From: a virus
DNA length: 39,975 bases
Reading direction: 5' to 3' (one strand)
Virus record (IMG/VR): IMGVR_UViG_3300036768_000070
Span: 1 to 39,975 of that record
Shown: piece by piece, positions 22,277 through 30,812 of the stretch
How positions within the stretch are numbered: position 1 is the stretch's first letter
How the letters are laid out: every line of letters begins with the position of its first letter
Position numbers and translations under genes: made by a program
Notes under the pieces: model-generated
Seen by the model: only the letters and a program-made list of their open reading frames with translations
Told to the model about the DNA's origin: nothing
Database searches by the model: none

Positions 22277-23446
22277 TTAGTATTTATTACTCCAAAATGA
22301 ATCACTCGCGTTGTACTTATTCGTCCAGAATACTCCGTCGAGAGCGCGCGGCTCTGTCGTCCATTTGGCGGAAAGCGTGTTCACCGAGAAGTTCATATCA
22401 TTGATGATTCCGGTAAGCGCAGGAATCGACCAAGAAGCGGAAACCGTTGAGACAGGGACGATGAGATTGCCGCCAATCACAACGCCATACGGGACAATAG
22501 ACCACGTGGCGGTTTGCTCTGATGCGGTAACGACTCCGGAACCGGAGACTGATGGAGAGACAGTAGACCATGTTGCTGAAAGTGTGGGTGCAGTAAGCCC
22601 TCCGTCTACTGCCAAAACATGTGCGGGCGTTGAGCGGTGAAGAAGCGTGGGGATATGCCCCTTGGTGAACTTTGAGGTGTTGATCGGACGGCGAGATCGG
22701 GGAGATACCGAGCCAATGCCAATGCTTGGTGGCTCATCCCACTCAAGCGGTGTGCCGGAGTTGTAGAGCGTATTTACTTCTGCGGGAGTAAGTGCGCGTG
22801 ACCAGATGGTAATTTCATCCATCATCCCGTCATAAGGAAAACTAGAACCAGTATATCCCACGCCGACAAAGAACGTTGCGTTGGAGTTGAATTGAGAAGT
22901 GTTGAGTGAGGTACCTTGACCAATGGAAGAACCATCTTTATAGAAGTCAACCGTTCCAGCAGATGCCGTATATACCCAAACAAAGTGGTACCAAGTTCCA
23001 ATAGACAGCGACATATTGTTTGATGATCTGTTCGAAGTCGTTGTGCCATTGTCACCGCCAGAAGAATTATAGTACTGCAATACTTGACTTCCCGAATTAT
23101 CCCCGACAAGACACCCAAAAGACCTTTGCGGAGTAAGCGCGTCCTTGCAAAAGATAAAGTATTGTGAGCCCCCCGTGGGGAGTGTGGCGAACTTCAACCA
23201 CACAGAAAAAGTACAGTCGCTTGTGAGGTCAAGACCAGTTTGAGATGCGTCTGTGATAGAAAGCGATTCTACGTTTGCTTTTGCAAAAGACGCGGCATTG
23301 CCCAAAATACCTGCCCCATAGGTGACGGTATTGTTGTCCGTAAGATCGTTGTGATTATTCGACTGATCCACTCGGGTACCAGAAGTCTCCTCAAGTTTCC
23401 AGTGAGATATGAGTCCACTGCCAAAGTCTGTTTTGATGTATGGCAT
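22277..23446 (-). CDS. LamG-like adhesin / receptor-binding protein, 389 aa
   Basis: Residues about 10-225 are a concanavalin/LamG jelly-roll: LISHWKLEETSGTRVDQS, FSVWLKFATLP, GTWYHFVWVYTASAGTVDFY, and the family's closing GMMDEITIWSRALTPAEV. The second half is a chain of TWS/ASWS repeats (LSATWSTVSPSVSG, QTATWSIVP, VSASWSIPA) and ends in FWSNKY. Such proteins sit on the tail or capsid surface and bind glycans. The role of this protein in receptor binding is inferred. Confidence 0.75.
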   Translation of the reverse strand: MPYIKTDFGSGLISHWKLEETSGTRVDQSNNHNDLTDNNTVTYGAGILGNAASFAKANVESLSITDASQTGLDLTSDCTFSVWLKFATLPTGGSQYFIFCKDALTPQRSFGCLVGDNSGSQVLQYYNSSGGDNGTTTSNRSSNNMSLSIGTWYHFVWVYTASAGTVDFYKDGSSIGQGTSLNTSQFNSNATFFVGVGYTGSSFPYDGMMDEITIWSRALTPAEVNTLYNSGTPLEWDEPPSIGIGSVSPRSRRPINTSKFTKGHIPTLLHRSTPAHVLAVDGGLTAPTLSATWSTVSPSVSGSGVVTASEQTATWSIVPYGVVIGGNLIVPVSTVSASWSIPALTGIINDMNFSVNTLSAKWTTEPRALDGVFWTNKYNASDSFWSNKY

Positions 23447-23449
23447 AGG

Positions 23450-23854
23450 TTATTGGGTATTAGTGGGTTCGACTTCGTGCCACGGTTGATCCAGCGTATC
23501 GACATCGCCGTACCCCTTCGAGCGGTGGTAGATCTTCCCGAGAACTTTTACCCATACATGCGCGGTGAAGCCGTGCTTATAAAACCCTTCGTGAATATGC
23601 ACCTCAATTTGCGCAGGGACCGGAGAGGAAACTGTGAGTGTCTTGATGTCGTCCGGAGCGACTTCGTCCGAAGAGAGCCGGAGATTGAATGTTCCCTCAA
23701 GTCCGTTCTCGAGCGGCGTTTCCGGAGTGATGAGGAGTTGGAAAAAACGCCCGTTGCGCTTGAAGTAGGCGAGTTCCTTCGGCAAGAGAATACCTTTCCA
23801 GAAGGCCTCAAACCATTTGTCCACTTTGTTCGTAATTTCTGGAAGCGTCGCCAT
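23450..23854 (-). CDS. Hypothetical structural protein, 134 aa
   Basis: Begins with a helix (LPEITNKVDKWFEAFWKGIL), followed by beta-rich sequence (NGRFFQLLITPETPLENG, AQIEVHIHEGFYKHGFTAHV). The HIHEGFYKHG segment is His-rich. Placement among virion genes suggests a minor structural or assembly component. No family recognised. Confidence 0.6.
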   Translation of the reverse strand: MATLPEITNKVDKWFEAFWKGILLPKELAYFKRNGRFFQLLITPETPLENGLEGTFNLRLSSDEVAPDDIKTLTVSSPVPAQIEVHIHEGFYKHGFTAHVWVKVLGKIYHRSKGYGDVDTLDQPWHEVEPTNTQ

Positions 23855-23855
23855 G

Positions 23856-24149
23856 CTAGATGAGTGTGATATTCGGATACTTGTCGATGATGCGCTTCGC
23901 CTCTTTCATGTTGTTATCTTGCACCGCATCCGAAAGATCGAGCCGCGCCCCAATCGGCGTGCAACCGACCATGCACTTCTCCTTTCCGCACAGTGGTGCT
24001 TTGCACTCTTGGCAAAACCCCCGCTTGATTCCAGATCCCGGAACGACCTGCCAATGCTTTCCGCAATGAGCGCAAGAAAGTGTCCGACCGACCTCCTTGC
24101 CGTCCACAACGATCACCCCATGGACGCGTTCTCGGGATACGTGGATCAT
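23856..24149 (-). CDS. Zinc-ribbon protein of the virion module, 97 aa
   Basis: The start at 24149 (MIHVSRERVHG) is chosen over 24170 because a perfect GGAGG lies 9 bases upstream. LSCAHCGKHW and RGFCQECKAPLCGKEKCM contain at least seven Cys, enough for two zinc sites. The C-terminus is a short helix (DNNMKEAKRIIDKY). Small Cys-rich proteins of this type recur in phage structural clusters, but I know no proven function. Confidence 0.65.
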   Translation of the reverse strand: MIHVSRERVHGVIVVDGKEVGRTLSCAHCGKHWQVVPGSGIKRGFCQECKAPLCGKEKCMVGCTPIGARLDLSDAVQDNNMKEAKRIIDKYPNITLI

Positions 24150-24153
24150 AGCG

Positions 24154-24600
24154 TTATTCCTCCCACTCAAAGATTACAACCTGATTAAATGCCGTCGTGA
24201 CTGTGATGGTCTTGAAGCCGATTCCAGCGTTGTTCGTGACCGGGACGACAATCTCATGTCCGGGAATTGCGTACCACTGGAATGTCGAACGTTGATGCCC
24301 GGCGATAGAAAGCACGTTCTCTCCGGAGGTATACGTCGGTTCAACGGTATGCGCTTGTCCAGCGACTGCCGAAGCCGCACCATCCGCCGGATCACGCCTC
24401 TGCGGAGTGACAGAAGTGGAAGTCCCCGGAGCCGTTGTGCGCTGGAGCACCGCACTGAACGCATTATCTGCCGTCGCGTCCGAGCCCACCGAGACATAAC
24501 TAATTTTGAGCCGCTTGAGCGCGGATGCCGGTTGCGACACACCGAGAATGGTGGTCGATGCCGTGTTCGTATCCTGCCCGTGCGCTGAATAAAATGCCAT
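24154..24600 (-). CDS. Virion decoration-type protein, 148 aa
   Basis: A beta-sandwich-like sequence: ALKRLKISYVSVGSDATADN, LQRTTAPGTSTSVTPQRRDP, FQWYAIPGHEIVVPVTNNAG. The pattern resembles many small phage surface proteins encoded after the capsid gene. No export signal. Role as a capsid or fibre surface protein is inferred. Confidence 0.55.
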   Translation of the reverse strand: MAFYSAHGQDTNTASTTILGVSQPASALKRLKISYVSVGSDATADNAFSAVLQRTTAPGTSTSVTPQRRDPADGAASAVAGQAHTVEPTYTSGENVLSIAGHQRSTFQWYAIPGHEIVVPVTNNAGIGFKTITVTTAFNQVVIFEWEE

Positions 24601-24612
24601 AGTGATTGAAAG

Positions 24613-25038
24613 TTATGTGAGTAATAGAATCCCGTTTGCCCCCCACTGAATAGTGAAGTCACCTCCGGATACGGACTTGTCCGTTCCGAAGTCGAGATAG
24701 CATATAAGTTCGTCTGCCGAGGCCGCACCTCCTCGTGATTTGTAGAGGACTGCCCCGCGAGCCGTGAAAGTCGCGCCGGACCACGTTACGTCGTTCGCAT
24801 CGAACACTCCACGGTTATTCGTATTATCTGCTGTCACGGTCTTTCCGGAGAGAGTTTGTCCTCCGGCTGTATAGCCCGTGCCGGTAATTTCGTTTGTCAC
24901 GTCCGATCGCTTGGTATGCGCGTCTTGGTCCGGGACGTAGGACGCAGTGACAAGCATGACCTTCACGGTATCCGTATCGAGATCGATGGATCCGTTTGCG
25001 ATGTCGCGCTTGAACGAATTGTAGATGACATCTGCCAT
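24613..25038 (-). CDS. Virion decoration / minor tail-type protein, 141 aa
   Basis: Starts MADVIYNSFKRDIANGSIDL, which with VKVMLVTASYVPDQDAH, NRGVFDANDVTWSGATF and GAVLYKS is the recognisable pattern of a widespread small phage structural family. The 146-residue product at 31066-31506 appears to be a distant relative. Probably a trimeric surface or fibre-linked protein. It follows the capsid gene after two hairpins. Confidence 0.65.
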   Translation of the reverse strand: MADVIYNSFKRDIANGSIDLDTDTVKVMLVTASYVPDQDAHTKRSDVTNEITGTGYTAGGQTLSGKTVTADNTNNRGVFDANDVTWSGATFTARGAVLYKSRGGAASADELICYLDFGTDKSVSGGDFTIQWGANGILLLT

Positions 25039-25058
25039 TGTTGTTTTCGTGAACTAAT

Positions 25059-25110
25059 AATCAAGGTGATCGCCTTGATTCTTCTCCCCACCAAGGAGCG
25101 GTGAGAAGAA
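25059..25110 (-). terminator. Tandem hairpins behind the capsid gene
   Basis: Two adjacent stems. 25059-25066 pairs with 25073-25080 (AATCAAGG/CCTTGATT, 8 bp, 6-base loop). 25079-25085 plus 25089-25092 pair with 25104-25110 plus 25100-25103, with a CCC bulge. Neither has a long T run, so they may be a partial terminator or an mRNA-stability element that lets capsid message exceed downstream message. Confidence 0.4.
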
Positions 25111-25127
25111 GTACCAAGCGGTCACGG

Positions 25128-26216
25128 TTAGACCTTCCAGAAACCGTATGCCGCGTTGCGTCGGCGGATGTCCACCACCTTCGCACCGTAGCACCACAGC
25201 CCTTTGAAGTTCTGTCCAAATCCACCGATGAAGTCCTCCACGCCGGATTCCGTCATCGCCATCGCAAACGTGAGCCACGACTTGTGCATAGCGAGGACGT
25301 AGTACCCGTTCGTGTTGTCCCCCTGAACCTGCTCGTTCTGGTAGACCTTGAAGCCCGCAACGGTTCCGATCACGCCCTTGAGAACAACGTTCTCGTAAGC
25401 AGTAGCAACCGCAGGGGTCAAGGCTGACGATTGGAGCAAGAGGTTCCCGATCACTGCCGGAACGACGAGCGCACGGTCAGACATCGGAACCTTCGCCTGA
25501 TCCAACTTCGTCTTGAGGGAGATGACGTTCGCATATATGGTCGAGGCGGAAACCGTAAGTGGGGTTGCCGCTTCGATCGTATAGGAAGAACCTGCACTGA
25601 TGGTCCCACCGGTATATGCGGAGGGTTCATCATCTTTGTCGTCCTCAATGACGATAGAAGTCGCAGAGGTAAATGTCTTGACGCGATACCACGTCGTATG
25701 GCCGGCGGCCTTGAATCCAAGCCCGACCATAGCGGCGGTGAACGCCGTACCTGTTCCAGTGACGACACCGGTTACGGCGGCGACCGCAACCGTTCCGGTC
25801 GTATAGTCGGTACCGACACGGTTACCCGCGCCGACATCGCCATGAAACCCGAGAACGTAAGCGTCTACCGTTTCCGCAAGCACCTTGCCGGCGTTCTGAA
25901 TAAGCGTCGATTCCGGATTCGAAACATACGAAGCAAACTTCGCAAAATCTTCGATCTGGAAGTAGTACGCCTTCTTCTGATTCACCACCAAGGTACCTTC
26001 GGACTCCGTAGGAATATCCACCGTCATCGCCGCCCCAGTGTAGTTCTTGAGTGCGAGCGAGCCGAAGGAAAGGATATTGAGGCGATCTGCCCCGCCACCC
26101 TTGATCTCGCCTTCGTAGTCCTGATTCGTAATGTCGTACGCGATCGATCGCTCGAAGAACGCCGTAAGCGCGTTCTTTGCGAACTTCTCGCCGACATTCG
26201 TACCAAATGTAGCCAT
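25128..26216 (-). CDS. Major capsid protein with inserted beta domain, 362 aa
   Basis: Opens MATFGTNVGEKFAKNALTAF; EGTLVVNQKKAYYFQIEDFA and the following helix match the HK97-fold P-domain of P22 and related phages. NVISLKTKLDQAKVPMSDRA and LVVPAVIGNLL are the usual second-half signature. Residues about 137-214 (GTVAVAAVTG, VVTGTGTAFT, TSIVIEDDKDDEPSAYTG) are an extra beta domain, likely surface-exposed, that also occurs in the stopper protein. Upstream AGAGAG and AACACA precede the ATG. It follows scaffold, the standard order. Confidence 0.82.
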   Translation of the reverse strand: MATFGTNVGEKFAKNALTAFFERSIAYDITNQDYEGEIKGGGADRLNILSFGSLALKNYTGAAMTVDIPTESEGTLVVNQKKAYYFQIEDFAKFASYVSNPESTLIQNAGKVLAETVDAYVLGFHGDVGAGNRVGTDYTTGTVAVAAVTGVVTGTGTAFTAAMVGLGFKAAGHTTWYRVKTFTSATSIVIEDDKDDEPSAYTGGTISAGSSYTIEAATPLTVSASTIYANVISLKTKLDQAKVPMSDRALVVPAVIGNLLLQSSALTPAVATAYENVVLKGVIGTVAGFKVYQNEQVQGDNTNGYYVLAMHKSWLTFAMAMTESGVEDFIGGFGQNFKGLWCYGAKVVDIRRRNAAYGFWKV

Positions 26217-26235
26217 TGTGTTACTCTCTGAATTA

Positions 26236-26256
26236 CCGGGAGAATGTTATTCCCGG
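26236..26256 (-). other. Hairpin between scaffold and capsid genes
   Basis: CCGGGA (26236-26241) pairs with TCCCGG (26251-26256) around a 9-base loop. No T run follows. It sits 20 bases ahead of the capsid ATG and may protect or process the capsid message. Confidence 0.4.
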
Positions 26257-26275
26257 GAGAGCCCCGACGCCGACC

Positions 26276-26989
26276 CTATATCTGTTTGTTGCGAATACGC
26301 TCCATGTATTCTTTTTGGTTGGTCTTTCGCAGTTCCGCAAGTTCTGCGTCGTCCAACTGCTTCTTAACAGGTTGAGGGGGGATACCACCACTCGGGGTCC
26401 CGCGTTCGAGTGTTACTCGATGCGGTGGCGGCACCTCGCTTTCCGGCTGTTTTTCTGTATGTTTTTCCGGCTCCGCCGGCTTGTTCTCGAACAAGAAGGC
26501 ATTGACCAAGACATCTACTGGGACACCCTTTCGGGTAGGATGGGAAGCCCATTGAATGAACTCCTTTTCCTTGCCGGAGAGTCGGGCATCACTAAACGCC
26601 CTTCTCTCCAACTCCTGTGCGGTTCGTAGTTCCTCCTCGGCTTCTTGCCAAGAAAGAAGTATCTTTGCCGTCCTTCTCTCGTTGATTGCCGTCCGACGCA
26701 TTAGGTTTTTCAACGGTTCGTCGGCGTATGCGAAGTCCGGATACATCCGGATCATTTCCTCATCAGTCGGGGGATTCTCGTTCGTAATCTCCTCGAGTCG
26801 CCTTGCGTCAATCTTGAGTTTCGCATTGAGAACTTGGAACTGACGATCGCTTTCTGCCTTGCGCTTTTCGGCGATCGACGCTCGCTGTTTCCAATACTCA
26901 ACCGTATCGACTTCCGGCTTGGTCCCATTTTGATCGACCGGGGTTCCTTCGGTCTGCGTCCCTTCCGGGGTTTGCATTTGATCGTTCAT
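26276..26989 (-). CDS. Scaffolding protein, 237 aa
   Basis: Acidic disordered N-terminus (QTPEGTQTEGTPVDQNGTKP), long central coiled coil (EYWKQRASIAEKRKAESDRQ to LKIDARRLEEITNE), then a helical part and a Pro-rich stretch, ending in a basic helix (LAELRKTNQKEYMERIRNKQ) that would bind capsid subunits. This composition and the position just before the major capsid gene are typical of phage scaffolds that leave the procapsid during maturation. Confidence 0.75.
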   Translation of the reverse strand: MNDQMQTPEGTQTEGTPVDQNGTKPEVDTVEYWKQRASIAEKRKAESDRQFQVLNAKLKIDARRLEEITNENPPTDEEMIRMYPDFAYADEPLKNLMRRTAINERRTAKILLSWQEAEEELRTAQELERRAFSDARLSGKEKEFIQWASHPTRKGVPVDVLVNAFLFENKPAEPEKHTEKQPESEVPPPHRVTLERGTPSGGIPPQPVKKQLDDAELAELRKTNQKEYMERIRNKQI

Positions 26990-27040
26990 TGTGTTTTTTC
27001 CCGTCCCTTTCGGGGTTAGGGAGGTTGTTATACGAATAAT

Positions 27041-27223
27041 TTACTGATTCTCGCCCTCTTTCTTCTTCGCCTGTTTATCCTTGAGGATGTCTGCAAAACG
27101 CTCACGCTGTTCGTCGTTGAGATACGACTGGCGAGCGCGAATAAAACCTATCTGCTCCTCGTTGAGCATGGACTTGTCCATCTTGAGGATTTTCTCAAGC
27201 ATCTCGACTGCTTCTGGGTTCAT
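27041..27223 (-). CDS. Small helical protein, 60 aa
   Basis: MNPEAVEMLEKILKMDKSML followed by NEEQIGFIRARQSYLNDEQR and a Lys-rich tail. All-helical and charged. Its start overlaps the stop of the 84-residue gene as ATGA. Similar small helical proteins in capsid clusters act as assembly factors, but nothing here proves it. Confidence 0.6.
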   Translation of the reverse strand: MNPEAVEMLEKILKMDKSMLNEEQIGFIRARQSYLNDEQRERFADILKDKQAKKKEGENQ

Positions 27224-27474
27224 ACTTTTTTCTGTTTACGAATAATGCTCTCTACCGTTCCTTTGTACATGCCGAATCCAGCAGGACGATTCGCCATGTT
27301 CCTTTTGAGCGGCGCAAGAAACTTCTCGCGACGGTCTTTGAGAGCCATCGCTTTTTCGATCTTGCGGAGAGTTCCGTACACATACGCCTCGCGACGATCC
27401 CCATACAATCCTTTTTCATCGGATCGACGTTTGAGATCAGCCTCGATTCTTGATGTGTCAGACATATACTTCAT
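27220..27474 (-). CDS. Basic helical protein, 84 aa
   Basis: Strongly basic with helices (SRIEADLKRRSDEKGLYGDR, YGTLRKIEKAMALKDRREKF) and an end rich in Lys/Arg. Both ends are ATGA overlaps with neighbours. The basic character fits a DNA- or capsid-interior-binding role. No family recognised. Confidence 0.6.
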   Translation of the reverse strand: MKYMSDTSRIEADLKRRSDEKGLYGDRREAYVYGTLRKIEKAMALKDRREKFLAPLKRNMANRPAGFGMYKGTVESIIRKQKKV

Positions 27475-27803
27475 GATACTACATTTTTTATTGCACGTTC
27501 AAGGTCTTTCTGTGCTTCTTGTGGGGATACCAAAACCCGGCGAAGAATTAAGAGGTTCTTGAGGCGCGCCTTCCGGGAGCGGTCTCGGTCTCTGCGGAGC
27601 CACCACCCAAAAAACGTCGTCGGATCGTCGTTCGCAAGTTCATCTTCAAGAGAGCGAATCATTGAATCCACGAAGTCAATGACATCCGGGACTGTAATCG
27701 ACCGGTCTTTGACCGCCCTTGCCATCGCCTCAAGCGTTTGAATCTCCGAAAAGGAGAGGTTTTCTCTGGTAAGCCCGTATCGTGCAAGAAGTCCGTCAAT
27801 CAT
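27471..27803 (-). CDS. Hypothetical protein, 110 aa
   Basis: N-terminal helices (LTRENLSFSEIQTLEAMARA), a middle acidic region (VIDFVDSMIRSLEDELANDD), then a very basic helix (WWLRRDRDRSRKARLKNLLI). Translationally coupled to the 84-residue gene. The acidic-basic split resembles small head-assembly proteins; no family is assigned. Confidence 0.6.
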   Translation of the reverse strand: MIDGLLARYGLTRENLSFSEIQTLEAMARAVKDRSITVPDVIDFVDSMIRSLEDELANDDPTTFFGWWLRRDRDRSRKARLKNLLILRRVLVSPQEAQKDLERAIKNVVS

Positions 27804-27812
27804 ATTTTAACG

Positions 27813-28565
27813 TTATTTTAAGGCAATAAATTGACCAAGAGTGAGCCCGTCTTTGAGTTTCTTTCCTGCTGTTCCGGACGCATAGAGCGAAAGATCCGCC
27901 GTCCACGGGTCTCCTGCCGTTCCTGCGGAGTTGAGTTTCTGACCCATCGTCCCGGAGACGTTGTAGAGTGCCGCCGATGCGCCCCACACCCCCGCCACCA
28001 GTTGCTCCACGGTCGCGTCGGACTGATTGACATAGATGGTCGCATGTATGTTGAGTTTCCCCTTGAGGTTCGCCGACACTCCACCGGTGCTACTGATGCT
28101 TGCGGCAAGGGGGATAAGGAGTGCAAGCGATCCGGGAAGGTTTCCCTGTCCGGCGAGAGTCGCCGCAAGCCCGAGCGTCGCGGACATAGACGCGGTGAGC
28201 GATCCGCTTCCTGCGATTGTCGCAATCATGCTCGAGGTGATGGACATAGCCGCCGACACCGAAGCAGTCCCGGAGAGATTCGCGGTCATTGTTTTCCCGA
28301 TCGAGAAACTTGCCGTGACGTCTGCCAATCCGTTCACGTATGTCGTCGAAGACACCAACGCTCCCTTTGGACCGAGGACATACGAGTATGGAGGTTGCGT
28401 ACCGGTAGGGAACGAGTCGCGCTTATTCAAGAACGCGTTTGTGTCGTCACTCAAGAAGAACCGGTTGTACATCACTTCCGGTCGGAATTGCGCGAGATGA
28501 TTCGTTACACCGGAATGTTGCTTTCCGAGCGTTCGATTGATGTACGACTGATTCGTGAGAAGCAT
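27813..28565 (-). CDS. Repetitive Ala/Ser/Gly-rich structural protein, 250 aa
   Basis: Start at 28565 (MLLTNQSYINRTLGKQHSGV) chosen since the frame further upstream overlaps the 53-residue gene. Residues about 85-180 are an imperfect hydrophobic repeat (TANLSGTASVSAAMSITSS, TIAGSGSLTASMSATLGLAA, TLAGQGNLPGSL) with period near 14-16. The C-terminal part (TVEQLVAGVWGASAALYNVS) looks globular. Likely a fibre or capsid surface element; the repeat resembles beta-solenoid or rod sequences of phage fibres. Confidence 0.6.
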   Translation of the reverse strand: MLLTNQSYINRTLGKQHSGVTNHLAQFRPEVMYNRFFLSDDTNAFLNKRDSFPTGTQPPYSYVLGPKGALVSSTTYVNGLADVTASFSIGKTMTANLSGTASVSAAMSITSSMIATIAGSGSLTASMSATLGLAATLAGQGNLPGSLALLIPLAASISSTGGVSANLKGKLNIHATIYVNQSDATVEQLVAGVWGASAALYNVSGTMGQKLNSAGTAGDPWTADLSLYASGTAGKKLKDGLTLGQFIALK

Positions 28566-28566
28566 A

Positions 28567-28728
28567 TTAGGAGTTTCGGATCGCCAATGCGACTTCCGGA
28601 TACCCGAGCATTTCCGAGAGTTTCGCGTCTCGTTCTTTCTGAAACGCGCAAAACTCCGCCATAATCTTGAAGGCATCCCATTCTTCTTCTGTTGCTCGCT
28701 GTGCGAGTTCTAGTGCTTCTCGGTTCAT
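28567..28728 (-). CDS. Small helical protein, 53 aa
   Basis: MNREALELAQRATEEEWDAF then MAEFCAFQKERDAKLSEM: two charged helices. It starts one base after the TAA of the 393-residue gene (TAATATG junction) and ends 1 base before the next start. The tight fit on both sides supports it. Possibly a chaperone-like cap for the neighbouring fibre protein, by analogy only. Confidence 0.55.
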   Translation of the reverse strand: MNREALELAQRATEEEWDAFKIMAEFCAFQKERDAKLSEMLGYPEVALAIRNS

Positions 28729-28729
28729 A

Positions 28730-29911
28730 TTAGTTCCATACAAAGGTTGCTAAGCCGGAGAACGCAGAGTTCGCCGGGGTTGCCGCTCCGGAACCGACGA
28801 GGAAGTACAGAGCCGCTCCATCATAGATGCGGGGAAGGGAAGGAAACTCGTTGATGAAGTTGCGCTCCGATGCGAGTCCAATCGTCGAGAGCGGGAAGCG
28901 GGCAATCTCCTTGATAAGCGCAACGGTGTACATGCCGGAGACGTATGATGCGTTGTTCCGGATACCTGCAATCTCCGCGATACCTGCGTCTCCCGCTTGA
29001 AGCGGGACGACATAGTTATACTTTCCCGCACCTGTCGCTCCGGTGTAGAGGATATGCGAGTTCGTTGCACCGGACTTTCCGATCGGTGCAGATGGCAAAG
29101 TCGGAGTCGCACGAGATGCCACTTGATTCGAGTTTGTATACGTAATCGTGAGCGCAGGAGTAGCCGCTCCTAGCGCGGTTGCTTGCGGATTGAAGAAGAT
29201 CGCCTGAACCCCTGCGCCGTTTGTATAGCGCGGAAGAAGCCGGGTAAGTGTATGGGTTCCCGAACCAGCAGAAGTGATGTCAATGGCGGTTCCGGCGATT
29301 GCGTTTGCATACGATGTCGCCAGTTTGAACGTCGTGTCGCTGATCCTGATAAAATAATAGTTCGTCGATGGTGAGAGTCCTCCCGGAAGTGTCCCGGTCG
29401 ATGATACTTGGATACGAGTTCCCGTGAGGACATTTGACGGGTAATTTGCACTGGAAGTCCATGTGCACACATCCGTTGAGGCATTTGCAGTGAACGTGTC
29501 GCCGTAACCGAGCGTGTTCGTGGTCGCCTGTTCTGTCGTCGTCGTTACGGAGGCAACGCGGTAAAAGCCGATGACATCAACGAGAGCCAACGTCGCCGGA
29601 ACGGTTGTCGCCGCCGCCGTCACGGCATGAGCCGACGCGAGGTACTTATAGAACCCGGAAGTCTGCACGTCCCCACCATGCGGCATCGCCCCTGCCGAAG
29701 CAGTCACGTCCGTCACTCCCTGAAAGGCAAGCGCGGTTCCAGCATCGAAAATCGCATCCGCCGGAGGATTGCCGCCGCCACGAAAGAGCGTATGCCACTC
29801 GTTCGCGACCGCCGCCGCACTCGGGTTGAAGTTCTTTCCCCACGAAGCGTCGAACTTCTGTCCGTTCGCCATCGCCTGAATAATCTGATCGAATGAAGAA
29901 AATCCTGCCAT
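28730..29911 (-). CDS. Virion protein A of a paralogous pair, 393 aa
   Basis: Shares its opening (MAGFSSFDQIIQAM), the LPRYTNGAGVQAIFF segment and the ending (LPRIYDGAALYFLVGSG to TFVWN) with the 298-residue product encoded just upstream. An extra 85-90 residues at about 133-225 (STGTLPGGLSPSTNYYFIRI, TTFKLATSYANAIAGTAID) form a beta domain of a kind repeatedly found in phage structural proteins; it is missing from the paralogue. Likely a multi-copy surface or head protein. No named family. Confidence 0.65.
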   Translation of the reverse strand: MAGFSSFDQIIQAMANGQKFDASWGKNFNPSAAAVANEWHTLFRGGGNPPADAIFDAGTALAFQGVTDVTASAGAMPHGGDVQTSGFYKYLASAHAVTAAATTVPATLALVDVIGFYRVASVTTTTEQATTNTLGYGDTFTANASTDVCTWTSSANYPSNVLTGTRIQVSSTGTLPGGLSPSTNYYFIRISDTTFKLATSYANAIAGTAIDITSAGSGTHTLTRLLPRYTNGAGVQAIFFNPQATALGAATPALTITYTNSNQVASRATPTLPSAPIGKSGATNSHILYTGATGAGKYNYVVPLQAGDAGIAEIAGIRNNASYVSGMYTVALIKEIARFPLSTIGLASERNFINEFPSLPRIYDGAALYFLVGSGAATPANSAFSGLATFVWN

Positions 29912-29912
29912 A

Positions 29913-30809
29913 TTAGTTCCAAATTACTTTTAGTGATCCAGTAATGGTCGTTGTCCCGATGCTTGCCAACGGAAGAACGAGATAGTTGAGAAACGCATCG
30001 TCGTAGATCCGGGGAAGCATGTTGTCGTGCATAAGAAGGTCTTTTTCGTATGGAATACCGATGGTCGCCGCCGTTGATGTTACAATCTCCCTGATCGTGA
30101 GTTGTGCGAGCGGTTTCACGAGAATGATGCTGAATAGTCCGACATCAACCCCATTCATTGTCACACTCTCTACCGCTCGGACACCGTAATCTCCATCTGC
30201 GAGCGGGATGAATGGTCCGGCACCACCGGGTACCGCCTGATTCGTATTCGTGAGTGTTCCGATGGCCACGGAAGAGTTCTGCGTAAGCACCGGTGTCACC
30301 CTACCGGTCACTCCGTCCTGATTCGTGTACTTGATGGTGAATGTCTGGCCTCCGAAACGACTACCGGTGGTCACTGCGATCATTTGTACTCCTTTTCCGT
30401 CGGTGTATCTCGGAAGCGTCACGGTGTTGTCCATGACCTGCTCGTCCGTCGTCCCGTCGTCAACGGTCGGGTAGTACAGGAGGTAGTCGCACAGGATTGC
30501 GGACATCGGACATGGATTCGTCGTCGAAGACGAGATTCCTGTGATGGTAATTGAGCGAAGATACTTCTGGCTCGGATATACGTTTTGCCCATGGAAGAAT
30601 CCACCGTCTGCGCTTTGGGTAATCGCCCGCGCAGAAAGTGGAAGAGCATCGAACCAATACTTCGGTGCCGGCATACCCGGGGACATCGAGAGATCGAACC
30701 ATATCCCTTGCGTTGTCGCTTGGGATGGAGTTTTGCGGTAGACATAATCCCGCACTTTTCCTGCCATTTCGGCATTGATCACATCTTTGATCCCCGAGAA
30801 TACTGCCAT
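29913..30809 (-). CDS. Virion protein B of a paralogous pair, 298 aa
   Basis: Paralogue of the 393-residue product without the inserted beta domain: MAVFSGIKDVINAEM start, LPRYTDGKGVQMIAV middle, NMLPRIYDDAFLNYLVLPL end and a terminal VIWN. The N-terminal third differs (QGIWFDLSMSPGMPAPKYWF, LSARAITQSADGGFFHGQNV). Located between portal and scaffold; probably a structural component assembled with its paralogue. Confidence 0.65.
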   Translation of the reverse strand: MAVFSGIKDVINAEMAGKVRDYVYRKTPSQATTQGIWFDLSMSPGMPAPKYWFDALPLSARAITQSADGGFFHGQNVYPSQKYLRSITITGISSSTTNPCPMSAILCDYLLYYPTVDDGTTDEQVMDNTVTLPRYTDGKGVQMIAVTTGSRFGGQTFTIKYTNQDGVTGRVTPVLTQNSSVAIGTLTNTNQAVPGGAGPFIPLADGDYGVRAVESVTMNGVDVGLFSIILVKPLAQLTIREIVTSTAATIGIPYEKDLLMHDNMLPRIYDDAFLNYLVLPLASIGTTTITGSLKVIWN

Positions 30810-30812
30810 ACG

